NCBI RefSeq assembly: GCF_021021555.1
Contig: NZ_JAINWA010000003.1
Span: 1,364,001-1,428,000, forward strand
Length of the DNA stretch: 64,000 bases
Source of the DNA: Teretinema zuelzerae
Lineage (GTDB): Bacteria > Spirochaetota > Spirochaetia > Treponematales > Treponemataceae
Direction of reading: 5' to 3'
In this document: positions 53,038 through 61,046 of the stretch, piece by piece
How positions within the stretch are numbered: the first letter of the stretch is position 1
How the letters are laid out: each line of letters begins with the position of its first letter
Translations under genes and position numbers: made by a program
Notes under the pieces: generated by a model
The model's input: the letters and a program-made list of their open reading frames with translations, nothing else
Told to the model about the DNA's origin: nothing
Database searches by the model: none

Positions 53038-53073
53038 TGCATGCATTATAGCATCTTTATGCATGCATTTCAA
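53038..53073 (-). promoter_or_regulatory. vapBC promoter with embedded operator
   Basis: TTGAAA (53073-53068) and a perfect TATAAT (53050-53045) are 17 bases apart on the minus strand. Two ATGCATGCA palindromic elements, at 53059-53068 between -35 and -10 and at 53038-53046 over and just after the -10, are the likely binding sites for the antitoxin. Confidence 0.8.
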
Positions 53074-53093
53074 GAAATCAATACACAGCAGAA

Positions 53094-53144
53094 AAAAGCC
53101 GCGGGCAATCAAAACGCCCGCAGTTGTCAAAAACGGCGGGCGTT
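53094..53144 (-). terminator. Terminator of the first GH16 gene
   Basis: AACGCCCGC (53113-53121) and GCGGGCGTT (53136-53144) pair perfectly. On the minus strand a second possible stem, GCGGGC/GCCCGC, runs directly into six T at 53099-53094. It lies about 30 bases after the GH16 stop. Confidence 0.7.
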
Positions 53145-53171
53145 GATCGTCTATGAACTATGCGCGGAGGA

Positions 53172-54140
53172 TCAGCGAGTGTAGTGGCGGATCCAGTCGA
53201 CGTACATGTATTGCGGGAATACGGTGGTTTCGTCGGGGCTTACGGTGAAGTTTCCGCCCACCGCGACGTTGAACAGAACGTAGAATGGCTTGTGGAATTC
53301 GTCGCGGGTGTCTTCTGAAATGGACATTTCGCCGAACTGCACGCCGTCGAGCTTCCACACGATTTTTTCCTTGTCCCACTCTATTTCGTAAACGCGGAAT
53401 TTCTCTCCCATCAGTTCGCCGTTCGGCAGGGTTACGAGGGCCGAGTCGAGGCAAAGATTCTGTTTGCGGGTGTTTCCCGGGCTCGGGTCGTGGTGCAGGG
53501 CTCCGGAAACCGTTCCCTGGCCGTAGTTCGGCGCTTTCACGCTTCCAGATTCGAGAATATCGATTTCACCGGCTCCCGGCCACGCGGCATCACCGCCGGT
53601 TTCCGAACAGTTGTCTCCCAACATCCAGAAAGCCGGCCACAGGCCTCGCCCGTAGGGAACCTGGATGCGCGCGGCGATCTTTCCGTAGAGGAAGGTTTTT
53701 CCCTCGGCGGCGGAATTGCCGTCTTCGCCGCCGGGATTAGAAATAACCCGGGCGGAGGTGAAGCTTCCCCGCATCGAGCCTTCCTTGATCCGCTCGACGG
53801 TCAATATCATGTTGCCATCTTCCACCCGGGCTGTTTCAGGCGCAGCGGTATAGCGCTGCAGCTCGTTGTTGTACGGAAACATCATTTTCTGCCGGGTCCA
53901 TACGTTTTCGTCGAGCGTAGTTCCCTCGAACTCGTCGGACCAGGAAAGCGTCCATCCGTTTCCGGGCTCATAGACGTCCGGGTTTTTAGCCGGGTACTCG
54001 AGAACCGACACGCGGGTTTCCCCCGAAGCGGATCCGTCTCCGGCGGATTCGTCCGCAGCGGGGACAGAGGAACAACCGATCAGCATCGCCGAAACGGCAA
54101 TCGCGCCCAAAATTTTCATCAACCTGCAGTCCTTATTCAC
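53172..54140 (-). CDS. GH16 beta-glucanase (laminarinase-type) lipoprotein
   Basis: About 322 aa. Lipoprotein signal MKILGAIAVSAMLIGCSS, with the lipidated Cys in LIGC. The GH16 catalytic domain contains WSDEFEGTTLDENVWT, GLWPAFWMLGDN and the catalytic motif GEIDILESG (nucleophile and acid/base Glu), and ends VAVGGNFTVSPDETTVFPQYM, YVDWIRHY. It should cut beta-1,3 or mixed beta-glucans at the cell surface. TTG 54152 is an alternative start, but GGAGG lies five bases before the GTG at 54140. It is divergent from the LacI-family gene with an operator-like site between. Confidence 0.93.
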   Translation of the reverse strand: MNKDCRLMKILGAIAVSAMLIGCSSVPAADESAGDGSASGETRVSVLEYPAKNPDVYEPGNGWTLSWSDEFEGTTLDENVWTRQKMMFPYNNELQRYTAAPETARVEDGNMILTVERIKEGSMRGSFTSARVISNPGGEDGNSAAEGKTFLYGKIAARIQVPYGRGLWPAFWMLGDNCSETGGDAAWPGAGEIDILESGSVKAPNYGQGTVSGALHHDPSPGNTRKQNLCLDSALVTLPNGELMGEKFRVYEIEWDKEKIVWKLDGVQFGEMSISEDTRDEFHKPFYVLFNVAVGGNFTVSPDETTVFPQYMYVDWIRHYTR

Positions 54141-54160
54141 ATAATCCTCCAAATAAAAAA

Positions 54161-54174
54161 TGTATTCGTATACA
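54161..54174. promoter_or_regulatory. Operator-like palindrome A (GH16/lacI divergent region)
   Basis: TGTATTCGTATACA matches the proposed consensus TGTWTRCGYAWACA except at one position. It sits in the short gap between the divergent GH16 and LacI-family genes, where one site could control both, including autoregulation. Confidence 0.6.
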
Positions 54175-54238
54175 TATTTATGTTTTTATAACCAAATATG
54201 TGATAGCATGTTTCATATATAATCGATCAGGAGCACAC

Positions 54239-55240
54239 ATGCCGAATCAAAAAGACGTTGCCAAACTTGCCGGGGTATCAAGCGCTTCCGTTTCGCGATA
54301 CCTTGCCGATCCCGAGAACGTCGGAGCGGTGCGCGGCAAACGGATACAAAAAGCGATCGACTCGCTCAATTATAAGGTAGACACCGCCGCTCAGGCGCTG
54401 AAAACCGGCAAAAGCCATCACATCAGCATTTTAATTCCCGGTTCCGCGCCCTTCTACTGGGTCATCATCCAGAACATTCAACAGCGCCTCAGCGAGTCCG
54501 GCTACTACAGCAGCGTCCTGTTCACCCGCCAATACGACCAGGAAATTCCGATCAGCAACGCGATGGTCCACCGGATGCTGCATTCGAACCAGATCGAAGC
54601 CTTCATCCACTTTCCCCTCAGCTCGGAGAAGGACAGAATTCTCACCAACTACATCCGCCGGATGCACGACAATCTGCTCGTGGTCGACGACATCCCCGAG
54701 GACGACCGCATTCCCTACCTCCTGTTCGACAACTACGGAGCGGGAAAACTCGCGGCCAAGGAATTCGCCGCGAAGGGCCATAAAAAGATTCTACTCCTCA
54801 CCGGAGACGAGTTCTTCCGCTCGAGCACTGACCGCACCAGGGGCTTTCTCGACGGCCTGCGCGAAGAAGGAATCGAGATCCACGAAGACTACATCCTCCA
54901 CGCGAGCTTTACCGCTTCCGTGGCATTTCCCCTCTTTATCAACAGCGTGTTCCCGGAGTTCACGGCGGTGCTCGCGCCGAACGACACCACCGCGATAGCC
55001 TTCATCCGCGCGGCTCAAATGAAAGGCCTGCGCTGCCCGGAAGACTATCAGCTCATCAGCTTTGACAACAACATCGAATACGCGCCCTACACGACGCCCT
55101 CGATCACCAGCTTCAACCAGCCGGTTCACGAAGCGGGCATCCACGCCGCCGAGCTCATACTCGATCTGATCGAGCGCAAGGACGTCGCCCGCGAAACGCT
55201 CTACCCGCTAAAGCTGGTAAAGCGCGAATCCTTCCATTAA
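54239..55240 (+). CDS. LacI-family transcriptional regulator
   Basis: 333 aa. The N-terminal helix-turn-helix and hinge (MPNQKDVAKLAGVSSASVSR, KRIQKAIDSLNYKVDTAAQA) are LacI-type, and the rest is a periplasmic-binding-protein-like sugar sensor (KKILLLTGDEFFRSSTDRTR, VLAPNDTTAIAFIRAAQMKG, QLISFDNNIEYAPYTTPSIT). It lies among beta-glucanase genes and probably responds to a gluco-oligosaccharide. The frame opens at 54200, but AGGAG before ATG 54239 gives the standard LacI N-terminus. Confidence 0.93.
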   Translation: MPNQKDVAKLAGVSSASVSRYLADPENVGAVRGKRIQKAIDSLNYKVDTAAQALKTGKSHHISILIPGSAPFYWVIIQNIQQRLSESGYYSSVLFTRQYDQEIPISNAMVHRMLHSNQIEAFIHFPLSSEKDRILTNYIRRMHDNLLVVDDIPEDDRIPYLLFDNYGAGKLAAKEFAAKGHKKILLLTGDEFFRSSTDRTRGFLDGLREEGIEIHEDYILHASFTASVAFPLFINSVFPEFTAVLAPNDTTAIAFIRAAQMKGLRCPEDYQLISFDNNIEYAPYTTPSITSFNQPVHEAGIHAAELILDLIERKDVARETLYPLKLVKRESFH

Positions 55241-55313
55241 ACAGCCGGATCTGAGCATTCAGACGCCCGGCAATCAGGCATTGCCGCCGAATCGGGCCAG
55301 CGATCGGAAGCGG

Positions 55314-55393
55314 TATCCTTTACGGAAATCGCGCGAGAGCGCAATTTACGTAAAGATACAAGCGGAGAGCGCGGCGCCTGAGCCTTCAGGCGC
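55314..55393. other. Two hairpins between convergent lacI and GH16 genes
   Basis: An imperfect long inverted repeat spans 55314-55358 (TATCCTTTACG...CGTAAAGATA). A perfect 8-bp stem GCGCCTGA/TCAGGCGC with a 4-base loop spans 55374-55393. Neither has a T-run. They probably help end transcription from both sides. Confidence 0.5.
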
Positions 55394-55413
55394 GGCCCCC
55401 AGTCTATTACGTA

Positions 55414-56334
55414 TTACCGGTAGATGCGCACGTAATCCACTCTCATGTCCGCGGGGATGACGGTCGTTTCGTCTACGCGCTTCTTTTCCGAGCCGTTTAT
55501 CGCGAAGTTGAGGAGGAGGTGGAAGCGCTGGTCGAAGGGGGCGCCGGGTTTGTCGAGAACGTCGGTGCCGGCCTTATTGAGGGTGAACCATTCGTCCATG
55601 GGTGCTTCGGTGTATTTGACGCCGTCCACGTACCAGCGGATCGAGGACGGATCCCATTCGACGGCGTAGACATGGTAGTCGTCGGTCATGAGCTTGCCGT
55701 CGGGCAATCGGTGGAAGCCGTTCCGGTAGCTGTTGTTGGGCCACACGCCGCCCTGGTGCAGGGTGCCGACAGCCAGGTGGGGATCGGAGCCGAACATTTC
55801 CATAATGTCTATTTCGCCGCTCGCCGCCCAGGCGCCGTACGCGTTGTCGGTGGGAAGCATCCAGAAGGCGCTCCACAAGCCGTTTCCGCCCGGAAATTTA
55901 ATGCGCGCTTCTATTTTTCCGTAGAGAACGTCCACCTTGTCCTTTGAACGAATGCGGGCCGAGGTGAATTTCTTTCCGCGGAAATTCTGTTTTTTCGCGG
56001 TGATTACCAGTTCGCCGTTTTCTAATCGGATGTTATCGGGACTGTCTGTGTAATACTGGTCCTCGTTGTTGCCCCAGCCGGACGGAAGGCCGTAGCCTGT
56101 GCCGTCGCCGAGCTGGATTTCCCAGTTGTCCGGGTTCAGGGTTTCCCCGTCGAATTCGTCGCTCCACACCAGATTCGTAAAATCCAGCTCCTTCGGTTCG
56201 GTCAGGGGCGTCAGCGGCGCGTTTTTCGGGCCGGACGCGCACGAGAGAGAGAACACGGAAAGAAGGGCAAGCGCTGAGACCGCGGCGGCTCTCCCCTTCC
56301 GTGAAATATTTTCATTAAAAGTAAACGTATACAT
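55414..56334 (-). CDS. GH16 beta-glucanase (laminarinase-type) lipoprotein, second copy
   Basis: 306 aa. A hydrophobic signal (AAAVSALALLSVFSLSCASG) has the lipobox Cys in LSC. The GH16 domain has LVWSDEFDGETLNPDNWEIQ, NNEDQYYTDSPDNIRLENGE, GLWSAFWMLPTDNAYGAWAA, GEIDIMEMFG as catalytic motif, and LLLNFAINGSEKKRVDETTV. It is closer to classical bacterial laminarinases than the first GH16 (WGNNEDQYYT region). AGGAGG lies seven bases before the ATG, and an operator-like site covers that ATG. Confidence 0.94.
   Translation of the reverse strand: MYTFTFNENISRKGRAAAVSALALLSVFSLSCASGPKNAPLTPLTEPKELDFTNLVWSDEFDGETLNPDNWEIQLGDGTGYGLPSGWGNNEDQYYTDSPDNIRLENGELVITAKKQNFRGKKFTSARIRSKDKVDVLYGKIEARIKFPGGNGLWSAFWMLPTDNAYGAWAASGEIDIMEMFGSDPHLAVGTLHQGGVWPNNSYRNGFHRLPDGKLMTDDYHVYAVEWDPSSIRWYVDGVKYTEAPMDEWFTLNKAGTDVLDKPGAPFDQRFHLLLNFAINGSEKKRVDETTVIPADMRVDYVRIYR
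56320..56333. promoter_or_regulatory. Operator-like palindrome B, overlapping the GH16 start codon
   Basis: Reverse-strand TGTATACGTTTACT (plus 56320-56333) fits the consensus TGTWTRCGYAWACA at 12-13 positions. It overlaps the second and later bases of the start codon and codons 2-5 of the second GH16 gene, so bound repressor would block transcription elongation. Confidence 0.5.
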
Positions 56335-56379
56335 TTACAACCTCCTGATAATCGTTATATCATAGAATTACAAAACGCG

Positions 56380-56409
56380 CATCAAGAAGTTTGTCTGTAT
56401 ACGTATTAT
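56380..56409 (-). promoter_or_regulatory. GH16 promoter -35 and operator-like palindrome C
   Basis: TGTATACGTATTAT lies at 56396-56409 (plus strand). It directly precedes a candidate minus-strand -35 TTGATG (56385-56380); a -10 such as TATGAT or TGATAT lies 15-17 bases further on. Sites B and C would bracket the promoter. Confidence 0.5.
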
Positions 56410-56526
56410 TTACCTGACGCGAAGACGCAGGGCGATAGATGAAGGGTGTCGGCGGACAACCCCTGGCGTTGGATCCAGGAGCGCCTCAAGCACTGTTCTT
56501 TTTTCGTCTTTCAGAACGCCCAAGGT

Positions 56527-56540
56527 TGTTTGCGCAAACA
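56527..56540. promoter_or_regulatory. Operator-like palindrome D upstream of the GH17 gene
   Basis: TGTTTGCGCAAACA is a perfect 14-bp palindrome with the central CG typical of LacI-family operators, 75 bases before the GH17 start. It agrees with sites A-C in TGTWTRCGYAWACA. Confidence 0.65.
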
Positions 56541-56614
56541 GATTTTCTTCCGGCGCGCGATGAAAAAAGCATGAGGCCGCTTACGGCTGAGCGCTTGTAC
56601 CAAAAGGAGAAGCT

Positions 56615-58375
56615 ATGAAAAAGATTGCGCTAACGCTAATGGCCGCGTCGATCGCCCTGGCGGCGTTCACCGGCTGTTCGCAGACGGGAGACGACGCAGG
56701 GGCGTCCGGCACGACAGTCAAGTCGCTGACGGTAACGCCGGCGGAAATAACCGATCTGCAGGTTTCCGATACGGTCACCTTCACCGTGAAGGCGAACCTC
56801 TCGGACGGGACGGTAAAAACAGTCAGCCGCGCCTCGTCCTACGGAACTTCGAGCCATTATACAATGGAAGCCAATATTCTTACCGCGACGGCGGAGGGAA
56901 GCGGCACGATCGCCGTAACCTACGAGGGAGCGGAAGTTTCCGTCCCCTACACCGTAGTGGATAAATACGAGAGCCTTGCGCTCGTCATTCCATCGCTCTC
57001 GGGCGATACGCTAACCGCGGAGATCGGCGATTCAATCCCCGTTACAGCGGTGCTTACCCTCAAGGACGGCACTACGCAGAACGCGACTCCGGCGGACGGC
57101 CTCTCGCTGAGCGGTCCCGGCTTTTTCGTCTCGGCCGACGGCGAGGGCTTATTGCTCCGCGCCGTTGACGGCGGAGAGGGCACCCTCGTCGCGACCTTTA
57201 AATCGAAGAGCGCGAGCGTAGCGGTGAGCGTTCCCGCCTACGAGTTCGGCTCAAGACGATTCATCCCAGACGACGTGCTCGCCCTGAGGGCCTACAGTTT
57301 TTCCGGTTACCGCACCGGCCAGTCTCCGAACGATCAAATATATCCCTCGGTCGAGGAACTCAAGGAAGATCTGGAGCTGATGCACAAGGCGAACATCCAT
57401 TTTCTGCGCCTCTACGACACCAGCATCCACGCCGAGCGAAGCCTTGAGGCTATGAAGGCGACGGGACATCCGTTCAAGGTGCAGCTCGGCGTCTGGATCG
57501 CCGGAAACGACGCGACCCACGGAACGGCGAACTGGAAACAGATCGACGGAGCCATGGCGTTGATTGCCGAGTATCCGGAACTGATCGCGTCGATCAGCGT
57601 CGGAAACGAATGCATGGTAGACTGGAACACCTGGGCATGGGCGACCCCGGCGGACATGAGAAAATACATCCAGTTCGTCAGAAGCAACGTCTCCGTCCCC
57701 GTAACGACGGACGACAACTGGGAACCCTTCGCCGCGTACGATATCAAGAACGACGAGGGCGAAACCGGCATTATCGCGAAGGGAGTGAAAATATACCGGA
57801 ACGGCGACGCGAGCGATCCGTATCAAACCGAACAGGTCGCGAAGGTTGTCGACTATATCGCGCTTCATACCTATCCCATCGCCGACACTCCCTGGGGAAT
57901 CTGGGACTGGGAGCAGAAGGACGTAGCGGCAGGACCCGCGCGCGGAGTCGCGATGATGGATCTGGCGATCAAGGTCGCGAAGAAACAGTATCAGGCCGCC
58001 CGGGACAACCTCGATGCGTGGGGATTGACCGACATGCCCCTGATCATCGGCGAAACCGGCTGGAAGCACCGCGACACGAACAGCTGGCCCGGACGCTCGC
58101 ATCCTGTAAACGCCAAAATGTACTACGACCGGATGATGGACTGGGTGTACGGCAGCGGCCGCGCCGCGGATCAGAGCGACGGACCCTGGGCATGCTTCTA
58201 CTTTGAAGCCTTCGACGAACCCTGGAAACAGGGCGACGACGGATGGGGTCTCTTTAATGTAGACCGCGAACCGACCTACACGCTCTGGGCCCAAAGCGAT
58301 TCCGACGAATTCGTGCGCCCCGCTGATTCCCCCGAGTATACCGACGCCGACGTGACGTACTTCGGAAAGGAATAA
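56615..58375 (+). CDS. GH17-type beta-1,3-glucanase lipoprotein with Ig-like N-terminal domains
   Basis: 586 aa. Lipoprotein signal MKKIALTLMAASIALAAFTG ending in TGC. Two bacterial Ig-like (BIG2-type) domains follow (about 35-120 and 125-210). The catalytic domain from about residue 215 has GH17 features: LRAYSFSGYRTGQSP, IHFLRLYDTS, proton donor Glu in SISVGNECMVDWN and nucleophile Glu in PLIIGETGWKHRD, then FYFEAFDEPWKQGDDGWGLF. It should release oligosaccharides from beta-1,3-glucan at the cell surface. GGAG precedes the ATG, and an operator-like palindrome lies upstream. Confidence 0.92.
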   Translation: MKKIALTLMAASIALAAFTGCSQTGDDAGASGTTVKSLTVTPAEITDLQVSDTVTFTVKANLSDGTVKTVSRASSYGTSSHYTMEANILTATAEGSGTIAVTYEGAEVSVPYTVVDKYESLALVIPSLSGDTLTAEIGDSIPVTAVLTLKDGTTQNATPADGLSLSGPGFFVSADGEGLLLRAVDGGEGTLVATFKSKSASVAVSVPAYEFGSRRFIPDDVLALRAYSFSGYRTGQSPNDQIYPSVEELKEDLELMHKANIHFLRLYDTSIHAERSLEAMKATGHPFKVQLGVWIAGNDATHGTANWKQIDGAMALIAEYPELIASISVGNECMVDWNTWAWATPADMRKYIQFVRSNVSVPVTTDDNWEPFAAYDIKNDEGETGIIAKGVKIYRNGDASDPYQTEQVAKVVDYIALHTYPIADTPWGIWDWEQKDVAAGPARGVAMMDLAIKVAKKQYQAARDNLDAWGLTDMPLIIGETGWKHRDTNSWPGRSHPVNAKMYYDRMMDWVYGSGRAADQSDGPWACFYFEAFDEPWKQGDDGWGLFNVDREPTYTLWAQSDSDEFVRPADSPEYTDADVTYFGKE

Positions 58376-58412
58376 GACCGGCTGATCGATTAGCCGGAAC
58401 AGAAAAAACAAA

Positions 58413-58472
58413 GGGCCGCCCAACCTTGAACAGCGCGAATCGCGTTATTCAGGGCCGGGCGGCCCTTTTTTT
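58413..58472 (+). terminator. Terminator of the GH17 gene
   Basis: GGGCCGCCC (58413-58421) pairs perfectly with GGGCGGCCC (58457-58465), with an inner GCG/CGC-containing stem, followed by seven T. Confidence 0.9.
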
Positions 58473-58495
58473 GACTGTAAGGCTGCGCGCCGCAG

Positions 58496-58995
58496 CCCTG
58501 CCGCAGAGTTACACGCTAGCGCATAGCGGTAACGCTCGCCGCAGAATTATCCGGCGGCGTTCGGCGATCACGCTCGCCGCTGGCTTGTCCGTCAGCGGCC
58601 AGCCGTCGCGCACGGCGCGGCCCTGCCGCAGAGTTACACGCTAGCGCATAGCGGTAACGCTCGCCGCAGAATTATTCGGCGGCGTTCGGCGATCACGCTC
58701 GCCGCTGGCTTGTCCGTCAGCGGCCAGACGTCGCGCACGGCGCGGCCCTGCCGCAGAGTTACACGCTAGCGCATAGCGGTAACGCTCGCCGCGGAATTAT
58801 CCGGCGGCGTTCGGCGATCACGCTCGCCGCTGGCTTGTCCGTCAGCGGCCAGACGTCGCGCACGGCGCGGCCCTGCCGCAGAGTTACACGCTAGCGCATA
58901 GCGGTAACGCTCGCCGCGGAATTATTCGGCGGCGTTCGGCGATCACGCGTACCGTTGGCTTGTCCGTCAGCGGCCAGACGTTGCGCTCGCCGCGA
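58496..58995. repeat. 125-bp tandem repeat, four copies
   Basis: Copies start at 58496, 58621, 58746 and 58871, exactly 125 bases apart, and differ at only a few positions (for example A/G after CTCGCCGC and C/T in ATTAYYCGG). The last copy diverges near its end. Each unit contains GC-rich inverted segments such as CGGCGTTCGGCG and CTGGCTTGTCCGTCAGCGGCCAG-like arms. The period is not a multiple of three, so a single repeated protein frame is excluded. The 649-base gap between the GH17 and GH3 genes holds this array, the terminator at its left, and no gene. Confidence 0.95.
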
Positions 58996-59023
58996 AGTTG
59001 CTGCGCGCGGGCGACGGCTGAAA

Positions 59024-60889
59024 TTACCAGCTCAACCCGTAGCCGAGCTCGAACAGGGGCTTTTCATTCTTTTTACCCTCGGCGCCGATTCCCGCAAGAG
59101 TCTTCGGCCAAGAGAAGGACAGTTTTCCGGTCGGTTTCGCGTCGCCGAGAAGGAGGTCCGCGAGACCGGCGCCCTCTGTTCCCGGAAGCCAGGCGGCCAG
59201 GAAGGCTGACGACATCGCGATTTCGCGTTCGGCGAGCAGCGGACGACCGGAGAAGAGCACGGTAACCACCGGAAGCCCCTGACCGGAAAGCGTTTCGATC
59301 AGCTCGGAGTGAGCTGGAGGAAGAGCGGGATTCTGAGTGTCGCCCTGCCATTCGGCATACGGCCGCTCTCCGACCACTACGACGGCCACATCGATTTTCG
59401 CTCCCGCCTTTTCCGCAGCCTTCAGGGAATCATAGATCGCGACCGACTCGGGAAGGGCCGCGCGCAAAGCCGCGAGAACCGTCGTGCCTTCCGTCACCGG
59501 GCCGTTTCCGCCCTGCCAGGAAATTGTCCAGCCTCCGCACTGCGCGCCGAGGTTGTCTGCCAATGGTCCGGTCACCAGAATAGCCTTCAGGTTTTCTTTC
59601 TTGAAGGGAAGGATGCCGTCGTTCTTTAACAGAACCGCGCTCTTTCGGACCGCTTCGCGCGCGACGGCGCGATGTTCGGGGCTTCCGACACGGTCGAGAA
59701 ATTCCCGCTCGGCAAGGGGGGACTCGAAAAGGCCGAGCTTGAATTTCGCGGTAAGAATGCGGAGCACAGCCTCGTCGACCCGCGCTTCGGATACCGCTCC
59801 GTCCTTGACGAGCTTTTTCAGGGTTGTAATGAAGGATTCATAGTGTTCGGGAACCATCACCATGTCGACCCCGGAGTTGATGCCGAGGGCGATCCGGTGC
59901 TCAGGCGTTCCGCCCAGTTCGTCCAGAGCTGCCCAGTCCGAAATGGTAAAGCCGGCAAAGCCCATTTCCCCGCGAAGCACGCCGGTCAACAGTTCGCCGT
60001 GCGCGTGCATTCTTACGCCGTTCCAGCTGCTGAAGCTCGGCATGAGAGAACCCGCTCCCGCGCCGATGGCCGCGAAGTAGGGATGCAGATGTATGCTTCT
60101 CAACTCTTCTTCCGATATCTTCGCGTCGCCCCTGTCCTTGCCGCCGAAGGTTCCGCCGTCCGCGACGAAATGCTTGATGGTCGCGAGTATGGTATCGCGG
60201 GCGGCAAGATCGGTTCCCTGGTAGCCGCGCACGGCGGCGCTTCCCAAAACGGAAACGATCTCGGGATTCTCCGAGTATCCTTCATACGTGCGTCCCCAGC
60301 GGATGTCCTGGGGAACCGTCAGGCAGGGAGCGAAGTTCCAGTCGATGCCGGTCGCCGCCACTTCCACGGCGGTCGCCCTTGCAATGCGCTCGACCAGATC
60401 CGGATCATTCGCCGCTCCGAGCCCGATATTGTGCGGGAATATCGTCGCGCCGCGGACGTTGTTGTGTCCGTGGACCGCGTCCACTCCGTAGACGAGAGGT
60501 ATGCCCAGACGAGTCTTCAGGGCATAGCCCTGGAACTCGTCGTACATGTCGGCCCAGGCCTCGGCGGTGTTTTCGTCGGGGCCGGAACCGCCGCCCGACA
60601 ACAGGGATCCCAGATGGAGACGGGCAATATCGGCGTAACTTTTTAAAAACTGGCGGTCGGCCTGGGTCATCTGGCCGATTTTCTCGTCCAGCGTCATTTT
60701 CTTCAGGAGCTCTGCCGCGCGAGATTCCGCGGGGAGACTCGCGTCGCTCCACGCGCCCTTCGCCTGCCCGGCCGGCTTTCCGCCGCTCGAAGCTCCGCTG
60801 GCGCAGCAGCTTACCAGAAAAACAACGGCCGCAAGACTTGCCAGCGCGCCCGCAAGGCCGCGAACTTTTCGCCTGTTATCTACTTTCAT
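59024..60889 (-). CDS. GH3 beta-glucosidase lipoprotein
   Basis: 621 aa. Lipoprotein signal MKVDNRRKVRGLAGALASLA with a double Cys (FLVSCCASG). The GH3 domains have KMTLDEKIGQMTQADRQFL, YGVDAVHGHNNVRGATIFP, DWNFAPCLTVPQDIRWGRTY, TIKHFVADGGTFGGKDRGD, nucleophile Asp in FAGFTISDWAALDE, and the C-terminal domain ending KPLFELGYGLSW. It is BglX-like exo-beta-glucosidase and would release glucose from glucan fragments outside the inner membrane. The frame opens at 61021, but GAGGAGG before ATG 60889 and the signal peptide set the start. Confidence 0.93.
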   Translation of the reverse strand: MKVDNRRKVRGLAGALASLAAVVFLVSCCASGASSGGKPAGQAKGAWSDASLPAESRAAELLKKMTLDEKIGQMTQADRQFLKSYADIARLHLGSLLSGGGSGPDENTAEAWADMYDEFQGYALKTRLGIPLVYGVDAVHGHNNVRGATIFPHNIGLGAANDPDLVERIARATAVEVAATGIDWNFAPCLTVPQDIRWGRTYEGYSENPEIVSVLGSAAVRGYQGTDLAARDTILATIKHFVADGGTFGGKDRGDAKISEEELRSIHLHPYFAAIGAGAGSLMPSFSSWNGVRMHAHGELLTGVLRGEMGFAGFTISDWAALDELGGTPEHRIALGINSGVDMVMVPEHYESFITTLKKLVKDGAVSEARVDEAVLRILTAKFKLGLFESPLAEREFLDRVGSPEHRAVAREAVRKSAVLLKNDGILPFKKENLKAILVTGPLADNLGAQCGGWTISWQGGNGPVTEGTTVLAALRAALPESVAIYDSLKAAEKAGAKIDVAVVVVGERPYAEWQGDTQNPALPPAHSELIETLSGQGLPVVTVLFSGRPLLAEREIAMSSAFLAAWLPGTEGAGLADLLLGDAKPTGKLSFSWPKTLAGIGAEGKKNEKPLFELGYGLSW

Positions 60890-60956
60890 ACAAAATCCTC
60901 CTCTACACTCGACCCGAATAGAATAAACCGATTTAGGAAAAAAATACCGGAAAAAT

Positions 60957-61005
60957 AAAAAAACCGGCTCCCGTCCGTTCCTGGGGGGAACGGTTCGGAA
61001 GCCGG
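60957..61005 (-). terminator. Terminator of the sugar ABC transporter operon
   Basis: On the minus strand CCGGCT...AGCCGG with an inner AACCGTTCC/GGAACGG stem forms a long hairpin, followed by seven T. It lies about 40 bases after the stop of the gene at 61047 and separates the transporter from the GH3 gene. Confidence 0.88.
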
Positions 61006-61046
61006 AGGAAAGAAAGACCAAGAAATTCGCAAGCCGACGATCAACG

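Noticed and set aside
57251-58423. 390-aa minus-strand frame opposite the GH17 gene
   Set aside because: Antisense to the catalytic domain and crossing the terminator hairpin; no evidence of coding.
58496-58995. CRISPR array
   Set aside because: Units are contiguous 125-bp copies with no unique spacers and no cas genes nearby.
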